A stretch of 64,000 nucleotides of DNA from Gordionus sp. m RMFG-2023. Taxonomy: Eukaryota; Nematomorpha; Gordioida; Chordodea; Parachordodidae. Below, piece by piece: positions 20,831-34,577 of the stretch (position 1 is its first letter; each line of letters starts with the position of its first letter). Under the pieces are notes generated by a model. The model worked only from the letters and a program-made list of their open reading frames with translations. It had not been told where the DNA came from and ran no database searches. The stretch lies in NCBI RefSeq assembly GCF_954871325.1, contig NC_088778.1:15713666-15777665 (forward strand). Direction: 5' to 3'. The position numbers and the translations under genes were made by a program.

Positions 20831-23800
20831 AAAAGGCTAAAATCTTATATGCAATTTTGAATATTTTAATATCATTCTACTCAGAATTAAATTTCCTATC
20901 CAATTATGCTTAGATGTATTTTTTTACGTTTCCGGTTCAAAAAATAACATTTTTGTCGCGAAAACATTCTAAGGGAAAAGGCTAACATCTTAAGTTTAAT
21001 TTTATAAATTTTTATATCATTGAACTCAGAATTAAATTTCCTATCTAAATATGCTTTGATGTAATTTTTTACGTTATCGGTTCAAAAAATAAATTTTAAA
21101 AATTTTTTTGTGGTAAAAACGTTGGAAGGGAAAAGGCTAACATCTTATATGCAATTTTGAATATTTTTATATCATTCTACTCAGAATTAAATTTCCTATC
21201 CAATTATGCTTAGATGTATTTTTTTACGTTTCCGGTTCAAAAAATAACATTTTTGTCGCGAAAACGTTCGAAGGGAAAAGGCTAACATCTTAAGTTTAAT
21301 TTTATAAATTTTTATATCATTGAACTCAGAATTAAATTTCCTATCTAAATATGCTTTGATGTATTTTTTTACGTTATCGGTTCAAAAAATAAATTTTAAT
21401 AATTTTTTTGTGGTAAAAACGTTGGAAGGGAAAAGGCTAACATCTTATATGCAATTTTGAATATTTTTATATCATTCTACTCAGAATTAAATTTCCTATC
21501 CAATTATGCTTAGATGTATTTTTTTACGTTTCCGGTTCAAAAAATAACATTTTTGTCGCGAAAACGTTCGAAGGGAAAAGGCTAACATCTTAAGTTTAAT
21601 TTTATAAATTTTTATATCATTGAACTCAGAATTAAATTTCCTATCTAAATATGCTTTGATGTATTTTTTTACGTTATTGGTTCAAAAAATAAATTAAAAA
21701 AATTTTTTTGTGGTAAAAACGTTGGAAGGGAAAAGGCTAACATCTTATATGCAATTTTGAATATTTTTATATCATTCTACTCAGAATTAAATTTCCTATC
21801 CAATTATGCTTAGATGTATTTTTTTACGTTTCCGGTTCAAAAAATAACATTTTTGTCGCGAAAACGTTCGAAGGGAAAAGGCTAACATCTTAAGTTTAAT
21901 TTTATAAATTTTTATATCATTGAACTCAGAATTAAATTTCCTATCTAAATATGCTTTGATGTATTTTTTTACGATATCGGTTCAAAAAATAAATTTTAAA
22001 AATTTTTTTGTGGTAAAAACGTTGGAAGGGAAAAGGCTAACATCTTATATGCAATTTTGAATATTTTTATATCATTCTACTCAGAATTAAATTTCCTATC
22101 CAATTATGCTTAGATGTATTTTTTTACGTTTCCGGTTCAAAAAATAATATTTTTGTCGCGAAAACGTTCGAAGGGAAAAGGCTAACATCTTAAGTTTAAT
22201 TTTTTAAATTTTTATATCATTGAACTCAGAATTAAATTTCCTATCTAAATATGCTTTGATGTATTTTTTTACGATATCGGTTCAAAAAATAAATTTTAAA
22301 AATTTTTTTGTGGTAAAAACGTTGGAAGGGAAAAGGCTAACATCTTATATGCAATTTTGAATATTTTTATATCATTCTACTCAGAATTAAATTTCCTATC
22401 CAATTATGCTTAGATGTATTTTTTTACGTTTCCGGTTCAAAAAATAACATTTTTGTCGCGAAAACGTTCGAAGGGAAAAGGCTAACATCTTAAGTTTAAT
22501 TTTTTAAATTTTTATATCATTGAACTCAGAATTAAATTTCCTATCTAAATATGCTTTGATGTATTTTTTTACGATATCGGTTCAAAAAATAAATTTAAAA
22601 AATTTTTTTGTGGTAAAAACGTTGGAAGGGAAAAGGCTAACAACTTATATGCAATTTTGAATATTTTTATATCATTCTACTCAGAATTAAATTTCCTATC
22701 CAATTATGCTTAGATGTATTTTTTTACGTTTCCGGTTCAAAAAATAACATTTTTGTCGCGAAAACGTTCGAAGGGAAAAGACTAACATCTTAAGTTTAAT
22801 TTTATAAATTTTTATATCATTGAACTCAGAATTAAATTTCCTATCTAAATATGCTTTGATGTATTTTTTTACGATATCGGTTCAAAAAATAAATTTTAAA
22901 AATTTTTTTGTGGTAAAAACGTTGGAAGGGAAAAGGCTAACATCTTATATGCAATTTTGAATATTTTTATATCATTCTACTCAGAATAAAATTTCCTATC
23001 CAATTATTCTTAGATGTATTTTTTTACGTTTCCGGTTCAAAAAATAACATTTTTGTCGCGAAAACGTTCGAAGGGATAAGGCTAACATCTTAAGTTTAAT
23101 TTTATAAATTTTTATATCATTGAACTCAGAATTAAATTTCCTATCTAAATATGCTTTGATGTATTTTTTTACGATATCGGTTCAAAAAATAAATTTTAAA
23201 AATTTTTTTGTGGTAAAAACGTTGGAAGGGAAAAGGCTAACATCTTATATGCAATTTTGAATATTTTTATATCATTCTACTCAGAATTAAATTTCCTATC
23301 CAATTATGCTTAGATGTATTTTTTTACGTTTCCGGTTCAAAAAATAACATTTTTGTCGCGAAAACGTTCGAAGGGAAAAGGCTAACATCTTAAGTTTAAT
23401 TTTATAAATTTTTATATCATTGAACTCAGAATTAAATTTCCTATCTAAATATGCTTTGATGTATTTTTTTACGATATCGGTTCAAAAAATAAATTTTAAA
23501 AATTTTTTTGTGGTAAAAACGTTGGAAGGGAAAAGGCTAACATCTTATATGCAATTTTGAATATTTTTATATCATTCTACTCAGAATTAAATTTCCTATC
23601 CAATTATGCTTAGATGTATTTTTTTACGTTTCCGGTTCAAAAAATAACATTTTTGTCGCGAAAACGTTCGAAGGGAAAAGGCTAACATCTTAAGTTTAAT
23701 TTTATAAATTTTTATATCATTGAACTCAGAATTAAATTTCCTATCTAAATATGCTTTGATGTATTTTTTTACGTTATCGGTTCAAAAAATAAATTTTAAA

Positions 23801-25285
23801 AATTTTTTTGTGGTAAAAACGTTGGAAGGAAAAGGCTAACATCTTATATGCAATTTTGAATAATTTTATATCATTCTACTCAGAATTAAATTTCCTATCC
23901 AATTATGCTTAGATGTATTTTTTTACGTTTCCGGTTCAAAAAATAACATTTTTGTCGCGAAAACGTTCGAAGGGAAAAGACTAACATCTTAAGTTTAATT
24001 TTATAAATTTTTATATCATTGAACTCAGAATTAAATTTCCTATCTAAATATGCTTTGATGTATTTTTTTACGATATCGGTTCAAAAAATAAATTTTAAAA
24101 ATTTTTTTGTGGTAAAAACGTTGGAAGGGAAAAGGCTAACATCTTATATGCAATTTTGATAATTTTATATCATTCTACTCAGAATTAAATTTCCTATCCA
24201 ATTATGCTTAGATGTATTTTTTTACGTTTCCGGTTCAAAAAATAACATTTTTGTCGCGAAAACGTTCGAAGGGAAAAGGCTAACATCTTAAGTTTAATTT
24301 TATAAATTTTTATATCATTGAACTCAGAATTAAATTTCCTATCTAAATATGCTTTGATGTATTTTTTTACGATATCGGTTCAAAAAATAAATTTTAAAAA
24401 TTTTTTTGTGGTAAAAACGTTGGAAGGGAAAAGGCTAACATCTTATATGCAATTTTGAATATTTTTATATCATTCTACTCAGAATTAAATTTCCTATCCA
24501 ATTATGCTTAGATGTATTTTTTTACGTTTCCGGTTCAAAAAATAACATTTTTGTCGCGAAAACGTTCGAAGGGAAAAGGCTAACATCTTAAGTTTAATTT
24601 TTTAAATTTTTATATCATTGAACTCAGAATTAAATTTCCTATCTAAATATGCTTTGATGTATTTTTTTACAATATCGGTTCAAAAAATAAATTTTAAAAA
24701 TTTTTTTGTGGTAAAAACGTTGGAAGGGAAAAGGCTAACATCTTATATGCAATTTTGAATATTTTTATATCATTCTACTCAGAATTAAATTTCCTATCCA
24801 ATTATGCTTAGATGTATTTTTTTACGTTTCCGGTTCAAAAAATAACATTTTTGTCGCGAAAACGTTCGAAAGGAAAAGGCTAACATCTTAAGTTTAATTT
24901 TATAAATTTTTATATCATTGAACTCAGAATTAAATTTCCTATCTAAATATGCTTTGATGTATTTTTTTACGATATCGGTTCAAAAAATAAATTTTAAAAA
25001 TTTTTTTGTGGTAAAAACGTTGGAAGGGAAAAGGCTAACATCTTATATGCAATTTTGAATATTTTTATATCATTCTACTCAGAATTAAATTTCCTATCCA
25101 ATTATGCTTAGATGTATTTTTTTACGTTTCCGGTTCAAAAAATAACATTTTTGTCGCGAAAACGTTCGAAGGGAAAAGGCTAACATCTTAAGTTTAATTT
25201 TTTAAATTTTTATATCATTGAACTCAGAATTAAATTTCCTATCTAAATATGCTTTGATGTATTTTTTTACGATATCGGTTCAAAA
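20831..25285 (+). repeat. 300-bp dimeric satellite, plus-oriented block, about 15 dimers
   Basis: Two related monomers of about 150 bp alternate. Monomer A runs AAAAGGCTAACATCTTATAT to TTTGTCGCGAAAACGTTCGA. Monomer B runs AAAAGGCTAACATCTTAAGT to TGTGGTAAAAACGTTGGAAG. Dimers are nearly identical, so homogenisation is recent. The block ends inside a B monomer at 25285, where the orientation flips. Confidence 0.97.
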
Positions 25286-28200
25286 AAATTTATAAAATTA
25301 AACTTAAGATGTTAGCCTTTTCCCTTCGAACGTTTTCGCGACAAAAATGTTATTTTTTGAACCGGAAACGTAAAAAAATACATCTAAGCATAATTGGATA
25401 GGAAATTTAATTCTGAGTAGAATGATATAAAAATATTCAAAATTGCATATAAGATGTTAGCCTTTTCCCTTCCAACGTTTTTACCACAAAAAAATTTTTA
25501 AAATTTATTTTTTGAACCGATATCGTAAAAAAATACATCAAAGCATATTTAGATAGGAAATTTAATTCTGAGTTCAATGATATAAAAATTTAAAAAATTA
25601 AACTTAAGATGTTAGCCTTTTCCCTTCGAACGTTTTCGCGACAAAAATGTTATTTTTTGAACCGGAAACGTAAAAAAATACATCTAAGCATAATTGGATA
25701 GGAAATTTAATTCTGAGTAGAATGATATAAAAATATTCAAAATTGCATATAAGATGTTAGCCTTTTCCCTTCCAACGTTTTTACCACAGAAAAATTTTTA
25801 AAATTTATTTTTTGAACCGATATCGTAAAAAAATACATCAAAGCATATTTAGATAGGAAATTCAATTCTGAGTTCAATGATATAAAAATTTATAAAATTA
25901 AACTTAAGATGTAAGCCTTTTCCCTTCGAACGTTTTCGCGACAAAAATGTTATTTTTTGAACCGGAAACGTAAAAAAATACATCTAAGCATAATTGGATA
26001 GGAAATTTAATTCTGAGTAGAATGATATAAAAATATTCAAAATTGCATATAAGATGTTAGCCTTTTCCCTTCCAACGTTTTTACCACAAAAAAATTTTTA
26101 AAATTTATTTTTTGAACCGATATCGTAAAAAAATACATCAAAGCATATTTAGATAGGAAATTTAATTCTGAGTTCAATGATATAAAAATTTATAAAATTA
26201 AACTTAAGATGTTAGCCTTTTCCCTTCGAACGTTTTCGCGACAAAAATGTTATTTTTTGAACCGGAAACGTAAAAAAATACATCTAAGCATAATTGGATA
26301 GGAAATTTAATTCTGAGTAGAATGATATAAAAATATTCAAAATTGCATATAAGATGTTAGCCTTTTCCCTTCCAACGTTTTTACCGCAAAAAAATTTTTA
26401 AAATTTATTTTTTGAACCGATATCGTAAAAAAATACATCAAAGCATATTTAGATAGGAAATTTAATTCTGAGTTCAATGATATAAAAATTTATAAAATTA
26501 AACTTAAGATGTTAGCCTTTTCCCTTCGAACGTTTTCGCGACAAAAATGTTATTTTTTGAACCGGAAACGTAAAAAAATACATCTAAGCATAATTGGATA
26601 GGAAATTTAATTCTGAGTAGAATGATATAAAAATATTCAAAATTGCATATAATTAGCCTTTTCCCTTCCAACGTTTTTACCACAAAAAAATTTTTAAAAT
26701 TTATTTTTTGAACCGATATCGTAAAAAATACATCAAAGCATATTTAGATAGGAAATTTAATTCTGAGTTCAATGATATAAAAATTTAAAAAATTAAACTT
26801 AAGATGTTAGCCTTTTCCCTTCGAACGTTTTCGCGACAAAAATGTTATTTTTTGAACCGGAAACGTAAAAAAATACATCTAAGCATAATTGGATAGGAAA
26901 TTTAATTCTGAGTAGAATGATATAAAAATATTCAAAATTGCATATAAGATGTTAGCCTTTTCCCTTCCAACGTTTTTACCACAAAAAAATTTTTTAAATT
27001 TATTTTTTGAACCGATATCGTAAAAAAATACATCAAAGCATATTTAGATAGGAAATTTAATTCTGAGTTCAATGATATAAAAATTTAAAAAATTAAACTT
27101 AAGATGTTAGCCTTTTCCCTTCGAACGTTTTCGCGACAAAAATGTTATTTTTTGAACCGGAAACGTAAAAAAATGCATCTAAGCATAATTGGATAGGAAA
27201 TTTAATTCTGAGTAGAATGATATAAAAATATTCAAAATTGCATATAAGATGTTAGCCTTTTCCCTTCCAACGTTTTTACCACAAAAAAATTTTTAATATT
27301 TATTTTTTGAACCAATATCGTAAAAAAATACATCAAAGCATATTTAGATAGGAAATTTAATTCTGAGTTCAATGATATAAAAATTTATAAAATTAAACTT
27401 AAGATGTTAGCCTTTTCCCTTCGAACGTTTTCGCGACAAAAATGTTATTTTTTGAACCGGAAACGTAAAAAAATACATCTAAGCATAATTGGATAGGAAA
27501 TTTAATTCTGAGTAGAATGATATAAAAATATTCAAAATTGCATATAAGATGTTAGCCTTTTCCCTTCCAACGTTTTTACCACAAAAAAATTTTTAATATT
27601 TATTTTTTGAACCAATATCGTAAAAAAATACATCAAAGCATATTTAGATAGGAAATTTAATTCTGAGTTCAATGATATAAAAATTTATAAAATTAAACTT
27701 AAGATGTTAGCCTTTTCCCTTCGAACGTTTTCGCGACAAAAATGTTATTTTTTGAACCGGAAACGTAAAAAAATACATCTAAGCATAATTGGATAGGAAA
27801 TTTAATTCTGAGTAGAATGATATAAAAATATTCAAAATTGCATATAAGATGTTAGCCTTTTCCCTTCCAACGTTTTTACCACAAAAAAATTTTTTAAATT
27901 TATTTTTTGAACCGATATCGTAAAAAAATACATCAAAGCATATTTAGATAGGAAATTTAATTCTGAGTTCAATGATATAAAAATTTAAAAAATTAAACTT
28001 AAGATGTTAGCCTTTTCCCTTCGAACGTTTTCGCGACAAAAATGTTATTTTTTGAACCGGAAACGTAAAAAAATGCATCTAAGCATAATTGGATAGGAAA
28101 TTTAATTCTGAGTAGAATGATATAAAAATATTCAAAATTGCATATAAGATGTTAGCCTTTTCCCTTCCAACGTTTTTACCACAAAAAAATTTTTAATATT

Positions 28201-31200
28201 TATTTTTTGAACCAATATCGTAAAAAAATACATCAAAGCATATTTAGATAGGAAATTTAATTCTGAGTTCAATGATATAAAAATTTATAAAATTAAACTT
28301 AAGATGTTAGCCTTTTCCCTTCGAACGTTTTCGCGACAAAAATGTTATTTTTTGAACCGGAAACGTAAAAAAATACATCTAAGCATAATTGGATAGGAAA
28401 TTTAATTCTGAGTAGAATGATATAAAAATATTCAAAATTGCATATAAGATGTTAGCCTTTTCCCTTCCAACGTTTTTACCACAAAAAAATTTTTAATATT
28501 TATTTTTTGAACCAATATCGTAAAAAAATACATCAAAGCATATTTAGATAGGAAATTTAATTCTGAGTTCAATGATATAAAAATTTAAAAAATTAAACTT
28601 AAGATGTTAGCCTTTTCCCTTCGAACGTTTTCGCGACAAAAATGTTATTTTTTGAACCGGAAACGTAAAAAAATACATCTAAGCATAATTGGATAGGAAA
28701 TTTAATTCTGAGTAGAATGATATAAAAATATTCAAAATTGCATATAAGATGTTAGCCTTTTCCCTTCCAACGTTTTTACCACAAAAAAATTTTTTTAATT
28801 TATTTTTTGAACCAATAACGTAAAAAAATACATCAAAGCATATTTAGATAGGAAATTTAATTCTGAGTTCAATGATATAAAAATTTATAAAATTAAACTT
28901 AAGATGTTAGCCTTTTCCCTTCGAACGTTTTCGCGACAAAAATGTTATTTTTTGAACCGGAAACGTAAAAAAATACATCTAAGCATAATTGGATAGGAAA
29001 TTTAATTCTGAGTAGAATGATATAAAAATATTCAAAATTGCATATAAGATGTTAGCCTTTTCCCTTCCAACGTTTTTACCACAAAAAAATTATTAAAATT
29101 TATTTTTTGAACCGATAACGTAAAAAAATACATCAAAGCATATTTAGATAGGAAATTTAATTCTGAGTTCAATGATATAAAAATTTAAAAAATTAAACTT
29201 AAGATGTTAGCCTTTTCCCTTCGAACGTTTTCGCGACAAAAATGTTATTTTTTGAACCGGAAACGTAAAAAAATACATCTAAGCATAATTGGATAGGAAA
29301 TTTAATTCTGAGTAGAATGATATAAAAATATTCAAAATTGCATATAAGATGTTAGCCTTTTCCCTTCCAACGTTTTTACCACAAAAAAATTTTTAAAATT
29401 TATTTTTTGAACCGATATCGTAAAAAAATACATCAAAGCATATTTAGATAGGAAATTTAATTCTGAGTTCAATGATATAAAAATTTAAAAAATTAAACTT
29501 AAGATGTTAGCCTTTTCCCTTCGAACGTTTTCGCGACAAAAATGTTATTTTTTGAACCGGAAACGTAAAAAAATACATCTAAGCATAATTGGATAGGAAA
29601 TTTAATTCTGAGTAGAATGATATAAAAATATTCAAAATTGCATATAAGATGTTAGCCTTTTCCCTTCCAACGTTTTTACCACAAAAAAATTTTTAAAATT
29701 TATTTTTTGAACCGATATCGTAAAAAAATACATCAAAGCATATTTAGATAGGAAATTTAATTCTGAGTTCAATGATATAAAAATTTAAAAAATTAAACTT
29801 AAGATGTTAGCCTTTTCCCTTCGAACGTTTTCGCGACAAAAATGTTATTTTTTGAACCGGAAACGTAAAAAAATACATCTAAGCATAATTGGATAGGAAA
29901 TTTAATTCTGAGTAGAATGATATAAAAATATTCAAAATTGCATATAAGATGTTAGCCTTTTCCCTTCCAACGTTTTTACCACAAAAAAATTTTTAAAATT
30001 TATTTTTTGAACCGATATCGTAAAAAAATACATCAAAGCATATTTAGATAGGAAATTTAATTCTGAGTTCAATGATATAAAAATTTAAAAAATTAAACTT
30101 AAGATGTTAGTCTTTTCCCTTCGAACGTTTTCGCGACAAAAATGTTATTTTTTGAACCGGAAACGTAAAAAAATACATCTAAGCATAATTGGATAGGAAA
30201 TTTAATTCTGAGTAGAATGATATAAAAATATTCAAAATTGCATATAAGATGTTAGCCTTTTCCCTTCCAACGTTTTTACCACAAAAAATTTTTAAAATTT
30301 ATTTTTTGAACCGATATCGTAAAAAAATACATCAAAGCATATTTAGATAGGAAATTTAATTCTGAGTTCAATGATATAAAAATTTAAAAAATTAAACTTA
30401 AGATGTTAGTCTTTTCCCTTCGAACGTTTTCGCGACAAAAATGTTATTTTTTGAACCGGAAACGTAAAAAAATACATCTAAGCATAATTGGATAGGAAAT
30501 TTAATTCTGAGTAGAATGATATAAAATTATCAAAATTGCATATAAGATGTTAGCCTTTTCCCTTCCAACGTTTTTACCACAAAAAAATTTTTAAAATTTA
30601 TTTTTTGAACCGATATCGTAAAAAAATACATCAAAGCATATTTAGATAGGAAATTTAATTCTGAGTTCAATGATATAAAAATTTATAAAATTAAACTTAA
30701 GATGTTAGCCTTTTCCCTTCGAACGTTTTCGCGACAAAAATGTTATTTTTTGAACCGGAAACGTAAAAAAATACATCTAAGCATAATTGGATAGGAAATT
30801 TAATTCTGAGTAGAATGATATAAAAATATTCAAAATTGCATATAATTAGCCTTTTCCCTTCCAACGTTTTTACCACAAAAAAATTTTTAAAATTTATTTT
30901 TTGAACCGATATCGTAAAAAAATACATCAAAGCATATTTAGATAGGAAATTTAATTCTGAGTTCAATGATATAAAAATTTAAAAAATTAAACTTAAGATG
31001 TTAGCCTTTTCCCTTCGAACGTTTTCGCGACAAAAATGTTATTTTTTGAACCGGAAACGTAAAAAAATACATCTAAGCATAATTGGATAGGAAATTTAAT
31101 TCTGAGTAGAATGATATAAAAATATTCAAAATTGCATATAAGATGTTAGCCTTTTCCCTTCCAACGTTTTTACCACAGAAAAATTTTTAAAATTTATTTT

Positions 31201-33705
31201 TTGAACCGATATCGTAAAAAAATACATCAAAGCATATTTAGATAGGAAATTCAATTCTGAGTTCAATGATATAAAAATTTATAAAATTAAACTTAAGATG
31301 TAAGCCTTTTCCCTTCGAACGTTTTCGCGACAAAAATGTTATTTTTTGAACCGGAAACGTAAAAAAATACATCTAAGCATAATTGGATAGGAAATTTAAT
31401 TCTGAGTAGAATGATATAAAAATATTCAAAATTGCATATAAGATGTTAGCCTTTTCCCTTCCAACGTTTTTACCACAAAAAAATTTTTAAAATTTATTTT
31501 TTGAACCGATATCGTAAAAAAATACATCAAAGCATATTTAGATAGGAAATTTAATTCTGAGTTCAATGATATAAAAATTTATAAAATTAAACTTAAGATG
31601 TTAGCCTTTTCCCTTCGAACGTTTTCGCGACAAAAATGTTATTTTTTGAACCGGAAACGTAAAAAAATACATCTAAGCATAATTGGATAGGAAATTTAAT
31701 TCTGAGTAGAATGATATAAAAATATTCAAAATTGCATATAAGATGTTAGCCTTTTCCCTTCCAACGTTTTTACCACAAAAAAATTTTTAAAATTTATTTT
31801 TTGAACCGATATCGTAAAAAAATACATCAAAGCATATTTAGATAGGAAATTTAATTCTGAGTTCAATGATATAAAAATTTATAAAATTAAACTTAAGATG
31901 TTAGCCTTTTCCCTTCGAACGTTTTCGCGACAAAAATGTTATTTTTTGAACCGGAAACGTAAAAAAATACATCTAAGCATAATTGGATAGGAAATTTAAT
32001 TCTGAGTAGAATGATATAAAAATATTCAAAATTGCATATAATTAGTCTTTTCCCTTCCAACGTTTTTACCACAAAAAAATTTTTAAAATTTATTTTTTGA
32101 ACCGATATCGTAAAAAAATACATCAAAGCATATTTAGATAGGAAATTTAATTCTGAGTTCAATGATATAAAAATTTAAAAAATTAAACTTAAGATGTTAG
32201 CCTTTTCCCTTCGAACGTTTTCGCGACAAAAATGTTATTTTTTGAACCGGAAACGTAAAAAAATACATCTAAGCATAATTGGATAGGAAATTTAATTCTG
32301 AGTAGAATGATATAAAAATATTCAAAATTGCATATAAGATGTTAGCCTTTTCCCTTCCAACGTTTTTACCACAAAAAAATTTTTTAAATTTATTTTTTGA
32401 ACCGATATCGTAAAAAAATACATCAAAGCATATTTAGATAGGAAATTTAATTCTGAGTTCAATGATATAAAAATTTAAAAAATTAAACTTAAGATGTTAG
32501 CCTTTTCCCTTCGAACGTTTTCGCGACAAAAATGTTATTTTTTGAACCGGAAACGTAAAAAAATGCATCTAAGCATAATTGGATAGGAAATTTAATTCTG
32601 AGTAGAATGATATAAAAATATTCAAAATTGCATATAAGATGTTAGCCTTTTCCCTTCCAACGTTTTTACCACAAAAAAATTTTTAATATTTATTTTTTGA
32701 ACCAATATCGTAAAAAAATACATCAAAGCATATTTAGATAGGAAATTTAATTCTGAGTTCAATGATATAAAAATTTATAAAATTAAACTTAAGATGTTAG
32801 CCTTTTCCCTTCGAACGTTTTCGCGACAAAAATGTTATTTTTTGAACCGGAAACGTAAAAAAATACATCTAAGCATAATTGGATAGGAAATTTAATTCTG
32901 AGTAGAATGATATAAAAATATTCAAAATTGCATATAAGATGTTAGCCTTTTCCCTTCCAACGTTTTTACCACAAAAAAATTTTTAAAATTTATTTTTTGA
33001 ACCGATATCGTAAAAAAATACATCAAAGCATATTTAGATAGGAAATTTAATTCTGAGTTCAATGATATAAAAATTTAAAAAATTAAACTTAAGATGTTAG
33101 CCTTTTCCCTTCGAACGTTTTCGCGACAAAAATGTTATTTTTTGAACCGGAAACGTAAAAAAATACATCTAAGCATAATTGGATAGGAAATTTAATTCTG
33201 AGTAGAATGATATAAAAATATTCAAAATTGCATATAATTAGCCTTTTCCCTTCCAACGTTTTTACAACAAAAAAATTTTTAAAATTTATTTTTTGAACCG
33301 ATATCGTAAAAAAATACATCAAAGCATATTTAGATAGGAAATTTAATTCTGAGTTCAATGATATAAAAATTTAAAAAATTAAACTTAAGATGTTAGCCTT
33401 TTCCCTTCGAACGTTTTCGCGACAAAAATGTTATTTTTTGAACCGGAAACGTAAAAAAATACATCTAAGCATAATTGGATAGGAAATTTAATTCTGAGTA
33501 GAATGATATAAAAATATTCAAAATTGCATATAAGATGTTAGCCTTTTCCCTTCCAACGTTTTTACCACAAAAAAATTTTTAAATTTTATTTTTTGAACCG
33601 ATATCGTAAAAAAATACATCAAAGCATATTTAGATAGGAAATTTAATTCTGAGTTCAATGATATAAAAATATTCAAAATTGCATATAACATGTTAGCCTT
33701 TTCCC
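25286..33705 (-). repeat. 300-bp dimeric satellite, minus-oriented block, about 28 dimers
   Basis: Same A/B dimers as the left block, reversed. Marker variants (CCACAGAAAAATT at 25789 and 31177; GATGTAAGCC at 25910 and 31300; a 4-bp-shorter CATATAATTAG at 26650 and 32038) repeat about 5,388 bp apart, and others about 900 bp apart. The array therefore grew by duplicating blocks of several dimers. Three identical 89-aa frames (30697, 31893, 33089), 1,196 bp apart, are by-products of the 4-bp deletion and not genes. Confidence 0.97.
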
Positions 33706-34352
33706 TAATCCAGTACTCACAATATCGTTATACTTACTATCAATTTAGTTTTGAAAAAAAACTTAAATAGAATATACATATAATTTTAAAAATTCCCATA
33801 TTTTAAAATAACCAAATAATTTAATTAAAAATATAAATTAAAAATTAATAAAATTAAATAAAATTATAATCGCAATTTATTTCAAAGAATTAATAAAAAA
33901 ATTGAAATATTATAATCCATTTTTTTAAAATAACCAAATATAATTTAATTAAAAATAAAAATTAAATAAAAATAAAACCGCAATTTATTTCAAAGAATTA
34001 ATAAAAAAATTGAAAAGATCTTAAAATTTCCATTTTTTTAATATATTATATTCCATTTTTTTTAAATAAATAAATATAATTTAATTAAAAATATAAATTA
34101 AAAATTAATAAAATTAAATAAAATTAAAACCGTAATTTATTTCAAAGAATTAATAAAAAAATTGAAAAGATCTTAAAATTTCCATTTTTTTAATATATTA
34201 TAATGTAATGTTATTATAATATTTTTTCTCGTAAAAAAAGCAATAAATCAATCAAATTACACATTATGTAATCATTTTCTTTGTTATTTTTATTTTCAAT
34301 ATTATTTTTTAGCCTTTCGTATCATGCAGCCTTTCGACTTATAGACCTACCC
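33706..34352 (-). repeat. right arm flanking the satellite
   Basis: Reverse complement of 20189-20830, ending with ATCATGCAGCCTTTCGACTT. Together the arms and both blocks make a 14.2-kb inverted structure. Confidence 0.9.
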
Positions 34353-34432
34353 CAATTAAATTATTATTAAAAAAATAACAAAATAAAAAAATATAATATT
34401 ATCCCGAAACTTTTTATAAACACTTTTTTCAT

Positions 34433-34519
34433 AAGGTCTATGAAAGGCTGCATGATACAAAAGACTAAAAAATAATATTGAAAATAAAAAATAACAAAGA
34501 AAATGTTTAATGAGAATTT
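34433..34519 (+). repeat. third copy of the arm, first part, cut by the KRBA2-like element
   Basis: GAAAGGCTGCATGATACAAA and the following bases match the start of 20189-20830. The copy stops at 34519 and continues after the 9.8-kb insertion at 44343, with about 35 bp of the arm missing between. Confidence 0.75.
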
Positions 34520-34577
34520 GTGTTGTGATGATTTAATGAAACATATTGACGATTAAATTTAAACCCATTCATGTATA

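Noticed and set aside
30697-33358. Three identical 89-residue frames spaced 1,196 bp apart
   Set aside because: They are satellite repeats whose frame is opened by a 4-bp deletion; identity reflects duplication and there is no protein feature.
20831-33705. CRISPR-like appearance of regular repeats
   Set aside because: The repeats are 150 bp and contiguous with no unique spacers or cas genes, in an animal-like genome.
20189-34352. A perfect zero-spacer palindrome
   Set aside because: At 25285 the flip joins different points of the B monomer, so the arms pair only in repeat register and not as an exact hairpin.
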